64,000 bases of DNA from HXMU1420-2 sp034670145 (GTDB lineage: Bacteria; Pseudomonadota; Alphaproteobacteria; Rhodobacterales; Rhodobacteraceae). Below the pieces are notes generated by a model. That model searched no databases, was not told the DNA's origin, and saw only the letters and a list, made by a program, of their open reading frames with translations. This document shows, piece after piece, positions 27,241 to 36,305 of the stretch (its first letter is position 1; each line of letters starts with the position of its first letter). The position numbers and the translations under genes are program-made. Location of the stretch: the NCBI GenBank assembly GCA_034670145.1, contig JAXMOA010000002.1, positions 341,800-405,799 on the forward strand. The letters run 5' to 3'.

Positions 27241-27962
27241 GGCATGTATCCTCCGCCATTGATCCAAAGGGTTTGGCCCGTCATGAAGGCGGCATCGGGC
27301 CCCAGAAGAAACAGGATCGGGCCAACAACGTCCTGTGGGGTTGCGATCCGGCCCAGAGGTGTCGCGCGGGCCATGGCGTCCAGGTCGATCGGGGCCGGGT
27401 CGGTCGCGGCGCGCCCCTGGCCTCCGCGCAGGAAGGCGGTGTCGACAACACTGGGTCCGACCGCATTGACGCGGACGGTCGGCGCGGCCTCTAGCGCCAG
27501 TGTTTTGGTCATGCTGATCAGCCCCGCCTTGGCGGCGGCATAAGGCCCGAACCCGGGGCGCGTGTAGGCGCCGAGGCCAGAGGCGACGTTGACCATCGCG
27601 CCCCGGGCCTGTTGCAGCAAGGGCAGGGCGGCAGAGGCTGCCAGAAACGCGCCGCGCAGGTTGCCTTGGATGACATCATCAAACACATCCAGCGGCGTTT
27701 CGGCCAATGCATTGGGCGGTGACATGTACCCTGCGAGGTTGACAAATCCGTCCAGCGGGCCGAGCTGGTCAAAGGCCGCCGTGACCGAGGCCGGATCTGT
27801 GATGTCGATGGCAATGGCGGTCACGCCCTCTGCCACCGGGTGGGAGTCGAGCGAGTTGGGCAGGTCCAGAACCCAGACCTGCCAGCCAGCGGCTGTGGCT
27901 CTGGTCGTCAGGGCGCGACCGATGCCGCCAGCGCCCCCCAGGATTGCGAGTTTTTGTCTCAT
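27237..27962 (-). CDS. Short-chain dehydrogenase/reductase
   Basis: A 241-residue SDR with glycine motif LGGAGGIG, a serine in VNVASGLGAY and the catalytic YAAAK. The C terminus MTGQTLWINGGG is typical of FabG-like family members that oxidise catabolic intermediates. It is the first gene of a two-gene leftward operon whose promoter region carries the GntR-type palindrome 26 bp upstream of its start. Confidence 0.85.
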   Translation of the reverse strand: MRQKLAILGGAGGIGRALTTRATAAGWQVWVLDLPNSLDSHPVAEGVTAIAIDITDPASVTAAFDQLGPLDGFVNLAGYMSPPNALAETPLDVFDDVIQGNLRGAFLAASAALPLLQQARGAMVNVASGLGAYTRPGFGPYAAAKAGLISMTKTLALEAAPTVRVNAVGPSVVDTAFLRGGQGRAATDPAPIDLDAMARATPLGRIATPQDVVGPILFLLGPDAAFMTGQTLWINGGGYMP

Positions 27963-27987
27963 TCCCTTATTCCTGTGGGTTGCGGCG

Positions 27988-28005
27988 AATTTGTCCAGAC
28001 AAATT
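27988..28005. promoter_or_regulatory. GntR-type operator copy 1
   Basis: AATTTGTCCAGACAAATT, an 18-bp palindrome with perfect 8-bp arms. It lies between the divergent SDR operon and the monooxygenase gene, and a TTGACG -35-like hexamer follows at 28010. The identical 18 bp recurs at 31068-31085. The GntR protein encoded at 29276 is the natural candidate to bind it. Confidence 0.75.
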
Positions 28006-28066
28006 TAGCTTGACGATGAAACTTTGCCACTTACCGTGAACAGCAAAGCCGCAGGAGGGCCGGAAG

Positions 28067-29263
28067 ATGACAGCCGAGAACCGAGTATTGATTGCAGGCG
28101 CCGGGCCCGTTGGGCTGGTTGCGGCGGTGTCGCTGGTGGCGCAGGGCATCCCTGTCACCGTGCTGGAGGCATCGGCGGATTTGGCGGTGGATTTGCGGGC
28201 GTCGACCTTTCATCCGCCGACGATGGATTTTCTGGACAAACTGGGTCTGGCTGACGGGTTGATCGAGCGGGGCATCAAATGCCCGCTCTGGCAGTTTCGC
28301 GACCGCAAAGAGGGCGAGGTGGCGACCTTTGACCTTGGGTTGCTGGCCGCAGAAACGGCGCATCCCTATCGTTTGCAGGCAGAGCAGTGGAAATTGACCG
28401 AAGCGGCCCGCGCCAGGCTGGAGGGGGAGCCGAATGCGGAGTTGATCACTGACATCTCGGTTGAGGAAGTTACGCAGACGGCGGATGATGTGACCGTGAC
28501 GGCGCGGCGCAAGACGGGGGAAGTCGAACACTTCCGCTCGGCCTTCCTGATTGGGGCGGATGGGGCCAGATCGACGGTGCGAAAATCCACTGGCGTGGCT
28601 TTTCCGGGGCTGACAATCCCCGAGATCTTCTTGTCGCTTTCAACGCCGTTTCGATATGATCAGGCGATCGAGGGGTTGGCGGATATCTGTTACATCTCGG
28701 ACCCGGAGGAATGGTTGGTGTTGCTGCGCACGCCGACGTTGTGGCGGGTGCTGTTCCCGACAGATCCGAGTTTGAGCGACGAAGAGATCCTGGACCCGGA
28801 CCGGATCGAGGCGCGGATGCAGGATTTGCTGCCGGGGGAGCCCTATGAAATTGCACATAAGACAGCCTATCGCGTGCACGAGCGGGTGGCGGAACATTAT
28901 GTACATGGGCGGATTTTTCTGGCCGGAGATGCGGCCCATCTGAACAATCCCCTGGGGGGCATGGGGATGAATGGCGGCATTCATGACGCGGTGAACCTGA
29001 CCGACAAGCTGGCGCAAATCTGGCGGGGCGCACCGATGGAGTTGATGGGGCGTTACGAGCGCCAGCGCCGCAAGGTCGCGATTGAAACGGTTCAGGCGCA
29101 GGCCTTGCGCAACCGCGCCGTTCTGAACGAGACCGACCCGGAGAAGCGCCGCGCCTATCATAATGAGTTGCGCGCAACCGTGGATGACCCCAAAAAGCAC
29201 CTGGCATATGTGATGCGCTCTTCGATGATTCAATCTTTGCGGGATCTAGAGGACGTGTCCTGA
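28067..29263 (+). CDS. FAD-dependent aromatic monooxygenase (group A)
   Basis: This 398-residue flavoprotein has the dinucleotide-binding AGAGPVGLVAA, the DG motif FLIGADGARSTVRK and the GD motif FLAGDAAHLNNPLGGMGMN. This combination marks single-component NAD(P)H-dependent hydroxylases of the PHBH/PheA class. It is shorter than phenol hydroxylases and lacks their C-terminal thioredoxin-like domain. It is followed 12 bp later by the GntR regulator gene. The expected role is hydroxylation of an aromatic or heteroaromatic ring whose identity is unknown. Confidence 0.85.
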   Translation: MTAENRVLIAGAGPVGLVAAVSLVAQGIPVTVLEASADLAVDLRASTFHPPTMDFLDKLGLADGLIERGIKCPLWQFRDRKEGEVATFDLGLLAAETAHPYRLQAEQWKLTEAARARLEGEPNAELITDISVEEVTQTADDVTVTARRKTGEVEHFRSAFLIGADGARSTVRKSTGVAFPGLTIPEIFLSLSTPFRYDQAIEGLADICYISDPEEWLVLLRTPTLWRVLFPTDPSLSDEEILDPDRIEARMQDLLPGEPYEIAHKTAYRVHERVAEHYVHGRIFLAGDAAHLNNPLGGMGMNGGIHDAVNLTDKLAQIWRGAPMELMGRYERQRRKVAIETVQAQALRNRAVLNETDPEKRRAYHNELRATVDDPKKHLAYVMRSSMIQSLRDLEDVS

Positions 29264-29275
29264 CAAGAAGGACCC

Positions 29276-30022
29276 ATGATGACAGAACCGGTGCGACTGG
29301 CCAAAACGCCGCGCTACGTGGAAATCCTGGAGGCGTTGCAGGCCGAAATTGTTGCGGGTGACTTTGCAGTGGGCACGCTCTTGCCCAGTGAGGCCAGCCT
29401 GTGCGAGCGGTTCAACGTGTCCCGGTTCACTGTGCGCGAGGCGTTGCGCCGGTTGCAGGCGGATGGGATGGTTTCGCGGATTCAGGGCGCGGGCAGTCGG
29501 GTGTTGCGGGATACGCAGACCGGGATGTTCGTTCAGGATTACCGGTCGATGTCTGAACTGACGCAATATGCGGTCGACACGGAATTGGAGCTGATCACGG
29601 TCAAGGACACGGTGTTGAGTGCGGATCTGGCCGGTCATTTCGGACGCCAGCCGGGCGAGACCTGGGTGCAGATGCTGGGCCTGCGCCGGTCACCCGAGGG
29701 TGCGCCTCTGGCTTTGGTCGAAAGCTATGTGCCTGATCGTTTCAGGGAACTTGCGCCAGAGCTCGCGGTGAAGTCCGGGCCGATCTATGCGGGATTGGCG
29801 GCGTCGATCGGAGAGACCGTTGATCGGGTCGACCAGGAAACACAGGCCTTGGGCGCGCCGGGATATGTGGCGGATGTGATGGGCCTGACGTCCGGGGCAC
29901 CCGTGTTGCGAATCCTGCGCCGCTATACCAGTGCGTCAGGTCTGTTGATCGCATCGTTCAACTGGCACTATGGCGGGGATCGCTACATTCACCGCACCCG
30001 GATCATGCTGGAACGGGACTAG
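29276..30022 (+). CDS. GntR-family regulator (HutC/UTRA subfamily)
   Basis: A 248-residue regulator with an N-terminal winged helix (GTLLPSEASLCERFNVSRFTVREALRRLQADG is split across recognition helix and wing) and a C-terminal UTRA ligand-binding domain that senses a small effector. It is co-transcribed with the monooxygenase. Two identical palindromes at 27988 and 31068 fit the GntR binding style, so it probably controls the SDR pair, the monooxygenase with itself, the PEP-mutase-like gene and the isomerase-TRAP genes. Confidence 0.88.
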   Translation: MMTEPVRLAKTPRYVEILEALQAEIVAGDFAVGTLLPSEASLCERFNVSRFTVREALRRLQADGMVSRIQGAGSRVLRDTQTGMFVQDYRSMSELTQYAVDTELELITVKDTVLSADLAGHFGRQPGETWVQMLGLRRSPEGAPLALVESYVPDRFRELAPELAVKSGPIYAGLAASIGETVDRVDQETQALGAPGYVADVMGLTSGAPVLRILRRYTSASGLLIASFNWHYGGDRYIHRTRIMLERD

Positions 30023-30072
30023 ACTAGGGCCGGGCGGCACCTGTCAGTTTGTCCTGATCTGCGTGTGCGGTG

Positions 30073-30930
30073 TCAGACCTCGGCCCATTTGCGGTCAAAG
30101 TCCCAGACATCCTCAAAGCCCATCAAGCGGCTGAATTCGCCGAAATCTTCGAGGTTGGTGCCCGACACGTCGCCTTTGTCCGCCAGGGCCGAGTAGGCAT
30201 CCTTAAGCGCCTGACCGACCGCCAGAAACCCAAGTGCGGGGTGAATGCCGATGGCATAGCCCAGGTCCGCCAGATGCGCAGAGGTCAGAATGGGCGTGCG
30301 ACCGCCCGAGACCATGTTGGCCAGAGTGGGGGTGCCGATGCGGTCATTGATGGTCTGCATTTCCTCGACGGTTTCCGGGGCCTCGACAAAGACCACATCC
30401 GCCCCTGCATCGGCAAATGCCTCTCCCCGGCGCAGGGCTTCGTCCAGGCCAAGGGTTGTGCGGCTGTCTGTGCGGGCGATGATCAGGAAATCCGGGCTGG
30501 AGCGGCTGTCATTGGCGACCTTGATCTTGGCGACCATATCTTCCAGCGGGACAACACGGCGGCCGGGGGTGTGGCCGCATTTCTTGGGGTATTCCTGATC
30601 TTCGATCTGGATGGCGGTGACCCCGGCGGCCTCGTATCCGCGCACGGTGTGATGGACATTCAACAGCCCGCCATAGCCGGTGTCTGCATCCGCTATAATC
30701 GGAGTGTTGGAGCCTTCGACGATGCGCCGCACGCGGGATTCCATGTCTGTGTAGGTCATGATGCCTGCGTCCGGCAACCCGAGGTGCGAGGCCGAGATCC
30801 CGTAGCCGGTGACATAGAGCGCGGCAAACCCCATGCGATCCGCCACAAGGGTCGAAATCATGTCGAACACCCCGGGTGCTGCGATGAAGTCGCCGGCTTG
30901 CAGCATGGTTTTCAGTTTCGGGTCGGCCAT
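30073..30930 (-). CDS. Isocitrate lyase/PEP mutase-family enzyme
   Basis: This 285-residue TIM-barrel enzyme starts MADPKLKTMLQAGDF and includes TDADTGYGG-like metal loop DADTGYGG, IQIEDQEYPKKCGH, ARTDSR and FVEAPET. These mark the carboxyphosphonoenolpyruvate mutase, 2-methylisocitrate lyase and oxaloacetate hydrolase group. The loop KKCGH carries the lyase-type cysteine, so C-C bond cleavage of a 2-substituted malate is more likely than phosphonate chemistry. It is divergent from the isomerase gene across the second operator. ATG 30930 follows AGGAG. Confidence 0.82.
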   Translation of the reverse strand: MADPKLKTMLQAGDFIAAPGVFDMISTLVADRMGFAALYVTGYGISASHLGLPDAGIMTYTDMESRVRRIVEGSNTPIIADADTGYGGLLNVHHTVRGYEAAGVTAIQIEDQEYPKKCGHTPGRRVVPLEDMVAKIKVANDSRSSPDFLIIARTDSRTTLGLDEALRRGEAFADAGADVVFVEAPETVEEMQTINDRIGTPTLANMVSGGRTPILTSAHLADLGYAIGIHPALGFLAVGQALKDAYSALADKGDVSGTNLEDFGEFSRLMGFEDVWDFDRKWAEV

Positions 30931-31067
30931 TTGTCTCTCCTGTTGGTGTCCGCCGCCTGATGCTGCGATCTCGGTTTCGGGCAGGTCTTTGGCCTTGGCC
31001 CGGGTCGGGCTGTGGCAGAAGACCGCTTTTCTTCTGTGCATAAAGCCCAATCCGGCTCTTGGTCAAT

Positions 31068-31085
31068 AATTTGTCCAGACAAATT
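31068..31085. promoter_or_regulatory. GntR-type operator copy 2
   Basis: The same 18-bp palindrome as at 27988-28005, base for base, in the divergent gap between the PEP-mutase-like gene and the isomerase gene. TTGACG follows at 31087, so the operator abuts a probable -35 element in both places. Confidence 0.75.
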
Positions 31086-31146
31086 CTTGACGGATGGCAA
31101 AATGCGATATCTAAATCAAACAGGGATGACACAGTGAGGGCAGGAC

Positions 31147-31893
31147 ATGTCGAAAGATGCGCGAGGGTGGCGGTGCAAGTTCGCGGTTGTGGCGCCGTCA
31201 ACGAACACCATCGTTCAACCGGACATGGACGATTTTCGCGTTCCCGGTGTCACCAACCATTTTGGCCGCATCTATGTCCCGAACATGAAGGTGCGCAATG
31301 ACCAGGAGTTTCTGGACCTTGTCGAGGCCATTGGCGCAACGCTCTATGATGCGGTTGACCGCTGTTCGACATCCGAGCCGGATTACCTGATCATGGGCAT
31401 GTCGGCGCTGATGTTCTGGGATGGGCGGGCGGCCTCGGAAAAGCGGATGCAGCAGCTGTCGGATCATTGCGGGTTGCAGGTCTCGGCCGGCTCTTTTGCC
31501 TGCGAGGCGGCGCTGAACCTGACTGGGGCCAAACGGATCGCGGTGATTTCGCCCTATTTCCCCATATCGGACAAGAATGTGACCTTGTTCTTTGAGGATT
31601 GCGGGTTCGAGGTTGTGCGGTTTCGCGGTCTGAAATGCGCCAGCCCCGTGGCCATCGCGCAGGTCCAGGAAGACACGTTGCGCGAACATGTGGCGCAGAT
31701 GGATGGCGATGATGTGGACGCCTTTGTGCAGGTGGGGACGAACCTGAGCATGTGTGCGCTCTGCACTCAGCTGGAGGCGGAATACGCCAAGCCCTTTGTT
31801 GCGATCAATGCCGCCACATATTGGCACGCGCTGCGTGCCATGGGGATCAACGATCAGTTTTCGGGTCACGGCCCGCTTTTTGAAAAACACTGA
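31147..31893 (+). CDS. Maleate isomerase/arylmalonate decarboxylase-family protein
   Basis: This 248-residue Asp/Glu racemase-superfamily protein carries NTIVQPDMD near the N terminus, MGMSALMFWDG, a cysteine in SFACEAALNLTG and more cysteines in MCALCTQLE. Family members isomerise maleate to fumarate (NicE, MaiA) or decarboxylate arylmalonates, using one or two cysteines. With a maleamate-amidase-like enzyme in the same locus, a maleate-isomerase role is attractive. It leads the TRAP transporter genes, and the GntR operator lies 62 bp upstream. Confidence 0.78.
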   Translation: MSKDARGWRCKFAVVAPSTNTIVQPDMDDFRVPGVTNHFGRIYVPNMKVRNDQEFLDLVEAIGATLYDAVDRCSTSEPDYLIMGMSALMFWDGRAASEKRMQQLSDHCGLQVSAGSFACEAALNLTGAKRIAVISPYFPISDKNVTLFFEDCGFEVVRFRGLKCASPVAIAQVQEDTLREHVAQMDGDDVDAFVQVGTNLSMCALCTQLEAEYAKPFVAINAATYWHALRAMGINDQFSGHGPLFEKH

Positions 31894-31922
31894 ACAAAAC
31901 GGCAAATAGGGAGCTATCACCG

Positions 31923-32867
31923 ATGACACTGAAACATATTACAGGTCTTGCCCTTGCACTGACGATGGGCGCGAGCGCAGCGGTTGCAGAATTGGCGGCG
32001 TTGGGGTCGACCGCGCGGGGCGGAACCAGCCAGGTTGGCCGAACATTGGCGGCGGCGATATCAGAGGCGGGTGATTTGCAGATGCGCCCGCAGGAGTTGG
32101 CCAATACGGCGGATTATATCCCTCTGGTGAATGCGGGTGAGATCGAATTTGGCATCGCCAATGTTGTGCAGCTGACCTATGCGGTGACCGGCACTGGCAT
32201 GTCCGAAGGGCGTCCGAACGACAATTTGCAGATGGTTGCGACGCTGATGCCGTTCCGCAATGCCTATATCGTGCGCAAGGACAGCGACATTCAAAGCGTG
32301 GCCGACCTGAAGGGAAAACGCGTTCCGGTCTTTGCGGACAAGGCGCTGGGTGACTATGTGACCAAGGGCTATTTTGCCAATGCCGGCATGAGCCTGGACG
32401 AGGTGGACGGGGTCGCGGTGCCGAATTTCCCGCGTATGTGGGCCAGCTTTGCCGAAGGGTCAGCGGATGTGGCCATCGTGGTCGTCGGCGCGGGCAACAG
32501 CCGCGAGTATGACGCCTCGTTCGGTATCCGGTATCTGTCATTCGAGGATAGCCCAGAGGCGCTGGCGCGGATGCGCGAGCTGCTGCCGCAGACCTATTTG
32601 CAGGAAATGCCAGCCGGAAGCGTGCCGGGCATTGATGAGCCGACCAATGTGAATGTGTTCGACTACACGTTCTTTGCGGGCAAGGATGTTTCAGAGGATA
32701 TGGTCTACAAGGCGGTCAAGGCGCTGTGGGAAAAGGAGGCCGATCTGCTGGCTGGTGGTCCGTTCTGGAACGGCTTTACCAAAGAGGGCATGGGCAAGCA
32801 GGTGGGCCTGACCTACCATCCCGGTGCCATCAAGTTTTACAAGGAAATGGGTGTCTGGACCGAATAA
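31923..32867 (+). CDS. TAXI-family TRAP transporter solute-binding protein
   Basis: A 314-residue periplasmic protein with a signal peptide (about 1-22, cut near VAELAALG). It shows the TAXI-type pattern of LGSTARGGTSQVGRTLA, ELANTADYIPLVNAGEIEFGIAN and DLKGKRVPVFAD. It presents a ligand, often a dicarboxylate or glutamate-like acid, to the fused membrane subunit that follows. It is probably co-transcribed with the upstream isomerase gene (29-bp gap). Confidence 0.88.
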   Translation: MTLKHITGLALALTMGASAAVAELAALGSTARGGTSQVGRTLAAAISEAGDLQMRPQELANTADYIPLVNAGEIEFGIANVVQLTYAVTGTGMSEGRPNDNLQMVATLMPFRNAYIVRKDSDIQSVADLKGKRVPVFADKALGDYVTKGYFANAGMSLDEVDGVAVPNFPRMWASFAEGSADVAIVVVGAGNSREYDASFGIRYLSFEDSPEALARMRELLPQTYLQEMPAGSVPGIDEPTNVNVFDYTFFAGKDVSEDMVYKAVKALWEKEADLLAGGPFWNGFTKEGMGKQVGLTYHPGAIKFYKEMGVWTE

Positions 32868-32899
32868 TCGGGCGCTTGGTTTAAGTAGAAGTTAAACAC

Positions 32900-34780
32900 G
32901 TGTTGCAACAGATCAGTCGGATTTGGGAACGCGGCGGGATATCCATCACGGGTATCCTGGCCGCGTTGATCACGTTGACGGCCATCCTTTGGTCATCAGG
33001 CGCGCCACTGTGGATCGGGTGGCGGGTCTATTCCGAGCAGGTATTGATCGCGGCTCTGGCCTTTGCCATGGCGGTCGCCTTTATCACCAGCACGCGCGGG
33101 CCACGCTGGTGGACAGTGTTCGCGGCGGTTGCCTCTTTGGGGTTTGGCACCTGGCTGGCGGTGCGGTTTCCGACCCTGTCGGAGAATGTCTTTTACCATC
33201 CGACCGAGGCGCTGATCGTTTCGATCATCGGCTTTGTCCTGTTGCTCGACGCCGTCCGCCGCACCATGGGGTGGAGCCTGATCGTCATCCTGGGCTGCGT
33301 GTGCCTTTATGCCTTGTTTTCCAGCAATTTTTCGGGGCCATTGCAAAGCAGATCCATCGCCCCGGACCGGTTGGTGACCTTTCTGATCCTGGACAGCGCC
33401 TCTTTGGCGGGGGCGGCCCTGTCTATTGCGGTGGCGGTGGTGGTGCCTTTTCTGATCCTGTCACAATTGCTGTTGGCCTCTGGCGGGTCGGCTTTCTTTT
33501 CGGATTTATCCCTGGCACTGGCCGGGCGCAAACGCGGTGGGGCGGGCAAGATTGCGATTTTGGGGTCCGCCTTTTTCGGCTCTGTGTCGGGCAGCGCGGT
33601 CAGCAATGTGGCCTCGACCGGGGCGATCACGATCCCGATGATGAAGGACGGCGGCTATCGCCCCAAAACCGCCGGCGCGATCGAGGCGGCGGCCTCGACC
33701 GGGGGGCAGTTGATGCCGCCGATCATGGGGGCTGCGGCCTTTCTGTTGGCTGAAAACCTTCAGGCCAGCTATGTGACGGTCATGCTGGCGGCGATCATCC
33801 CGTCTGTTCTGTATTACTTCAGCCTGTTCGTTTTTGCGGATCTGGAGGCGGGCCGGTTGAAGATCGCGCGGGTCGATGAATCCCGGATTCCGCCAATGGG
33901 ACGGGTCATGCGCAAGGGATGGTTTGTCTTTGCGCCTTTTGTGGTGCTGCTGGTCGGGCTGTTCCAGTTCAACCTGCGCCCGGAAACCGCGGCGCTGGTG
34001 GGTGTTCTGGTTCTGCTTGGCCTGTCTCTTGTCCAGACCTACGACGGGCGCAAGGTGAGCGTTTCGGTGTTGATCGGTGTCTTGGTCTCCGCCGGGCGCG
34101 CTGCGGTCGAGATTATTCTGATCTGTGCCATTGCCGGTATGATCATCGGATTGGTGGCGCGCTCTGGGCTGTCTTTTGGTCTGGGGTTCTTTCTGGTGCA
34201 ATTGGGGCAATCCAGCCTGCTGCTGCTGCTGATCGTGACCGCATTGGTCTGTATCGTGATGGGCATGGGGCTGCCGACGGTCGGGGTTTACCTGCTGCTG
34301 GCGTCGCTGGCAGCGCCGCCGCTGGTCGAACTGGGGCTCAAGCCGATGGCGGCACATCTGTTTGTTTTGTATTTCGGGATGTTGTCAATGCTGACGCCGC
34401 CGGTTGCGATTGCGGCCTTTGTGGCGGCCAATATGGCCAAGGCGCCACCGATGTCGACGGCTGTCGAAGCGGTGCGCATCGGCTGGCCGGCCTATCTGAT
34501 CCCGTTTCTGTTTGCCGCTTCCCCGGCCTTGTTGTTTGATGGTCCGAACTGGCTGGTGGGGGTCACTTTCGCCAAGGCGCTTATCGGTGTGTTTGTGATT
34601 ACGGGCGGGATTGTCGGCTTTATCGGTCGCGAATTGGCGGTGCCGTTGCGCGTGGCGGCGGCGGGCTGTGGGTTTGCCATTCTCTACCCGTGGGAATCCT
34701 TTGCCGGCGCGGTTTGGCTGAATGTGGCGGGGATGGCGCTGGCGGGTGTCTTGGTGTTTTTCACCATGCGCCGGGCCTGA
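32900..34780 (+). CDS. Fused TRAP transporter membrane subunit (DctQM type)
   Basis: This 626-residue membrane protein has about 16-18 predicted helices: four N-terminal DctQ-like helices, then a DctM-type channel with GSVSGSAVSNVASTGAITIP, AAASTGGQLMPPIMGAAAF and MGMGLPTVGVYLLLASL. TAXI-type systems characteristically use such fused permeases driven by sodium. The start is GTG at 32900, directly followed by TTG. It closes the catabolic locus. Confidence 0.9.
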   Translation: MLQQISRIWERGGISITGILAALITLTAILWSSGAPLWIGWRVYSEQVLIAALAFAMAVAFITSTRGPRWWTVFAAVASLGFGTWLAVRFPTLSENVFYHPTEALIVSIIGFVLLLDAVRRTMGWSLIVILGCVCLYALFSSNFSGPLQSRSIAPDRLVTFLILDSASLAGAALSIAVAVVVPFLILSQLLLASGGSAFFSDLSLALAGRKRGGAGKIAILGSAFFGSVSGSAVSNVASTGAITIPMMKDGGYRPKTAGAIEAAASTGGQLMPPIMGAAAFLLAENLQASYVTVMLAAIIPSVLYYFSLFVFADLEAGRLKIARVDESRIPPMGRVMRKGWFVFAPFVVLLVGLFQFNLRPETAALVGVLVLLGLSLVQTYDGRKVSVSVLIGVLVSAGRAAVEIILICAIAGMIIGLVARSGLSFGLGFFLVQLGQSSLLLLLIVTALVCIVMGMGLPTVGVYLLLASLAAPPLVELGLKPMAAHLFVLYFGMLSMLTPPVAIAAFVAANMAKAPPMSTAVEAVRIGWPAYLIPFLFAASPALLFDGPNWLVGVTFAKALIGVFVITGGIVGFIGRELAVPLRVAAAGCGFAILYPWESFAGAVWLNVAGMALAGVLVFFTMRRA

Positions 34781-34913
34781 GGTGGCATCTATCGGCTCGA
34801 CGCGATCCCTGGTTTGGCGTTAGGCTCGGTGCAGTGGTCGATTGGGGTTTATGCGTCAGCCGGCAGCTGTGACCCGCGTTTAAGCGATTGATTATCCTGA
34901 CGATTGAGCCGAG

Positions 34914-36305
34914 ATGACCGTAACCCCCCGAGACTTGCCGCAGATTCAGGCGCTGCTGGATCAGCCAAAGATCCGCGCTGTGGCTGACCGGTATTCCCAG
35001 GCCGAGACCGTGCATGCCCTGCGTCGGATCGTTGAGGGTTTGCGCGCGGCGGTTCTGGCGGGGGAGCGGAGTGATCTGCCTGATTTTGCCGGTGCGGATT
35101 TTGCCGCTGCTGTCACCTCGGACATAGAAACGAAGCGGGCGCCGTCGCTGAGGCCGGTTGTGAACGCGACGGGGATTATCATTCACACCAACCTGGGACG
35201 GGCGCGGATGGCGCCGCAGGCGGTTCAGGCGATGCAGGTGGCGGCGGCGAATCCTTCGAACCTGGAGCTGGACCTGAGCACGGGAAAACGCGGATCGCGC
35301 CATGATCACGTCGAGGCGCTGATTTGCGCATTGACCGGTGCCCAGGCCGCCGTTGTCGTCAACAATTGCGCGGCGGCGGTATTGCTGAGCCTGATGGCCA
35401 CGGCGCAAGGGCGCAAGGTTGTTGCCTCGCGTGGTGAATTGATCGAGATCGGCGGTTCGTTCCGGTTGCCGGATGTCATTGCCCAAAGCGGCGCGGTTCT
35501 GAAAGAGGTGGGCGCCACCAACAAGACGCGGCTTGCTGACTACGAAGACGCCATTGACGATGATACGGCTGTTTTGCTCAAGAGCCATACCAGCAACTTC
35601 AAGATTGTCGGGTTCACCTCTGCGCCGTCGCGCCAAGAGTTGGCGCAGCTGGCGGCCAGCAAAAACGTGGTCTTGATCGAGGATCTGGGCAGCGGGGTGT
35701 TGATTGACCTGTCGCCTTATGGGTTGGTGGATGAACCAGTGGTCTGCGACATTCTGAAGGCGGGGGTCGATCTGGTGATGTTCTCGGGGGACAAGCTGTT
35801 GGGGGGGCCTCAGGCGGGGATCATTGCGGGGCGGCGCGATCTGGTGGCCAGGCTGAAATCCCATCCGCTGATGCGGGCCTTGCGCATCGACAAGCTGTCT
35901 CTGGCCGGGTTGGAGGCGACGCTGCGCCTGTATCAATCGCCGCATGATCCGACATCCGCAATCCCCGTGCTGCGCATGGTGGCAGAGGCTGAAAGCGATG
36001 TCCTGGCGCGGGCCACGCGGCTGGCTGACGCCCTGTCACAGCTTGGCGGCGGCACATTCGAAATCGTCCGGACGGCGGCCTATGTCGGCGGTGGCACGCT
36101 GCCGCAACAGGATCTGCCGAGTTTCGCGGTGGCCGTGCAATTGCCCGACCATTCGGCCGAGGCCTTGACCACCGCGCTGCGGCAGGGCGAACGCCCGGTG
36201 ATTGGCAGAATAGAGCGCGATCGGGTCATGCTCGACATGCGCAGCGTGCAGGATGACGAGGTGCCGGTGCTGATCCGCGTGCTGAAACTGATCATGGCTC
36301 AATGA
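34914..36305 (+). CDS. selA: L-seryl-tRNA(Sec) selenium transferase SelA
   Basis: The product is a 463-residue PLP enzyme that converts seryl-tRNA(Sec) to selenocysteinyl-tRNA(Sec) using selenophosphate. Signatures include GIIIHTNLGRA, NNCAAAVLLSL and the PLP lysine K294 in FSGDKLLGGPQAG (E. coli K295). The length equals that of E. coli SelA. It overlaps selB by 4 bp, and tRNA-Sec lies just beyond selB. The 133-bp gap upstream holds no further gene. Confidence 0.96.
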   Translation: MTVTPRDLPQIQALLDQPKIRAVADRYSQAETVHALRRIVEGLRAAVLAGERSDLPDFAGADFAAAVTSDIETKRAPSLRPVVNATGIIIHTNLGRARMAPQAVQAMQVAAANPSNLELDLSTGKRGSRHDHVEALICALTGAQAAVVVNNCAAAVLLSLMATAQGRKVVASRGELIEIGGSFRLPDVIAQSGAVLKEVGATNKTRLADYEDAIDDDTAVLLKSHTSNFKIVGFTSAPSRQELAQLAASKNVVLIEDLGSGVLIDLSPYGLVDEPVVCDILKAGVDLVMFSGDKLLGGPQAGIIAGRRDLVARLKSHPLMRALRIDKLSLAGLEATLRLYQSPHDPTSAIPVLRMVAEAESDVLARATRLADALSQLGGGTFEIVRTAAYVGGGTLPQQDLPSFAVAVQLPDHSAEALTTALRQGERPVIGRIERDRVMLDMRSVQDDEVPVLIRVLKLIMAQ

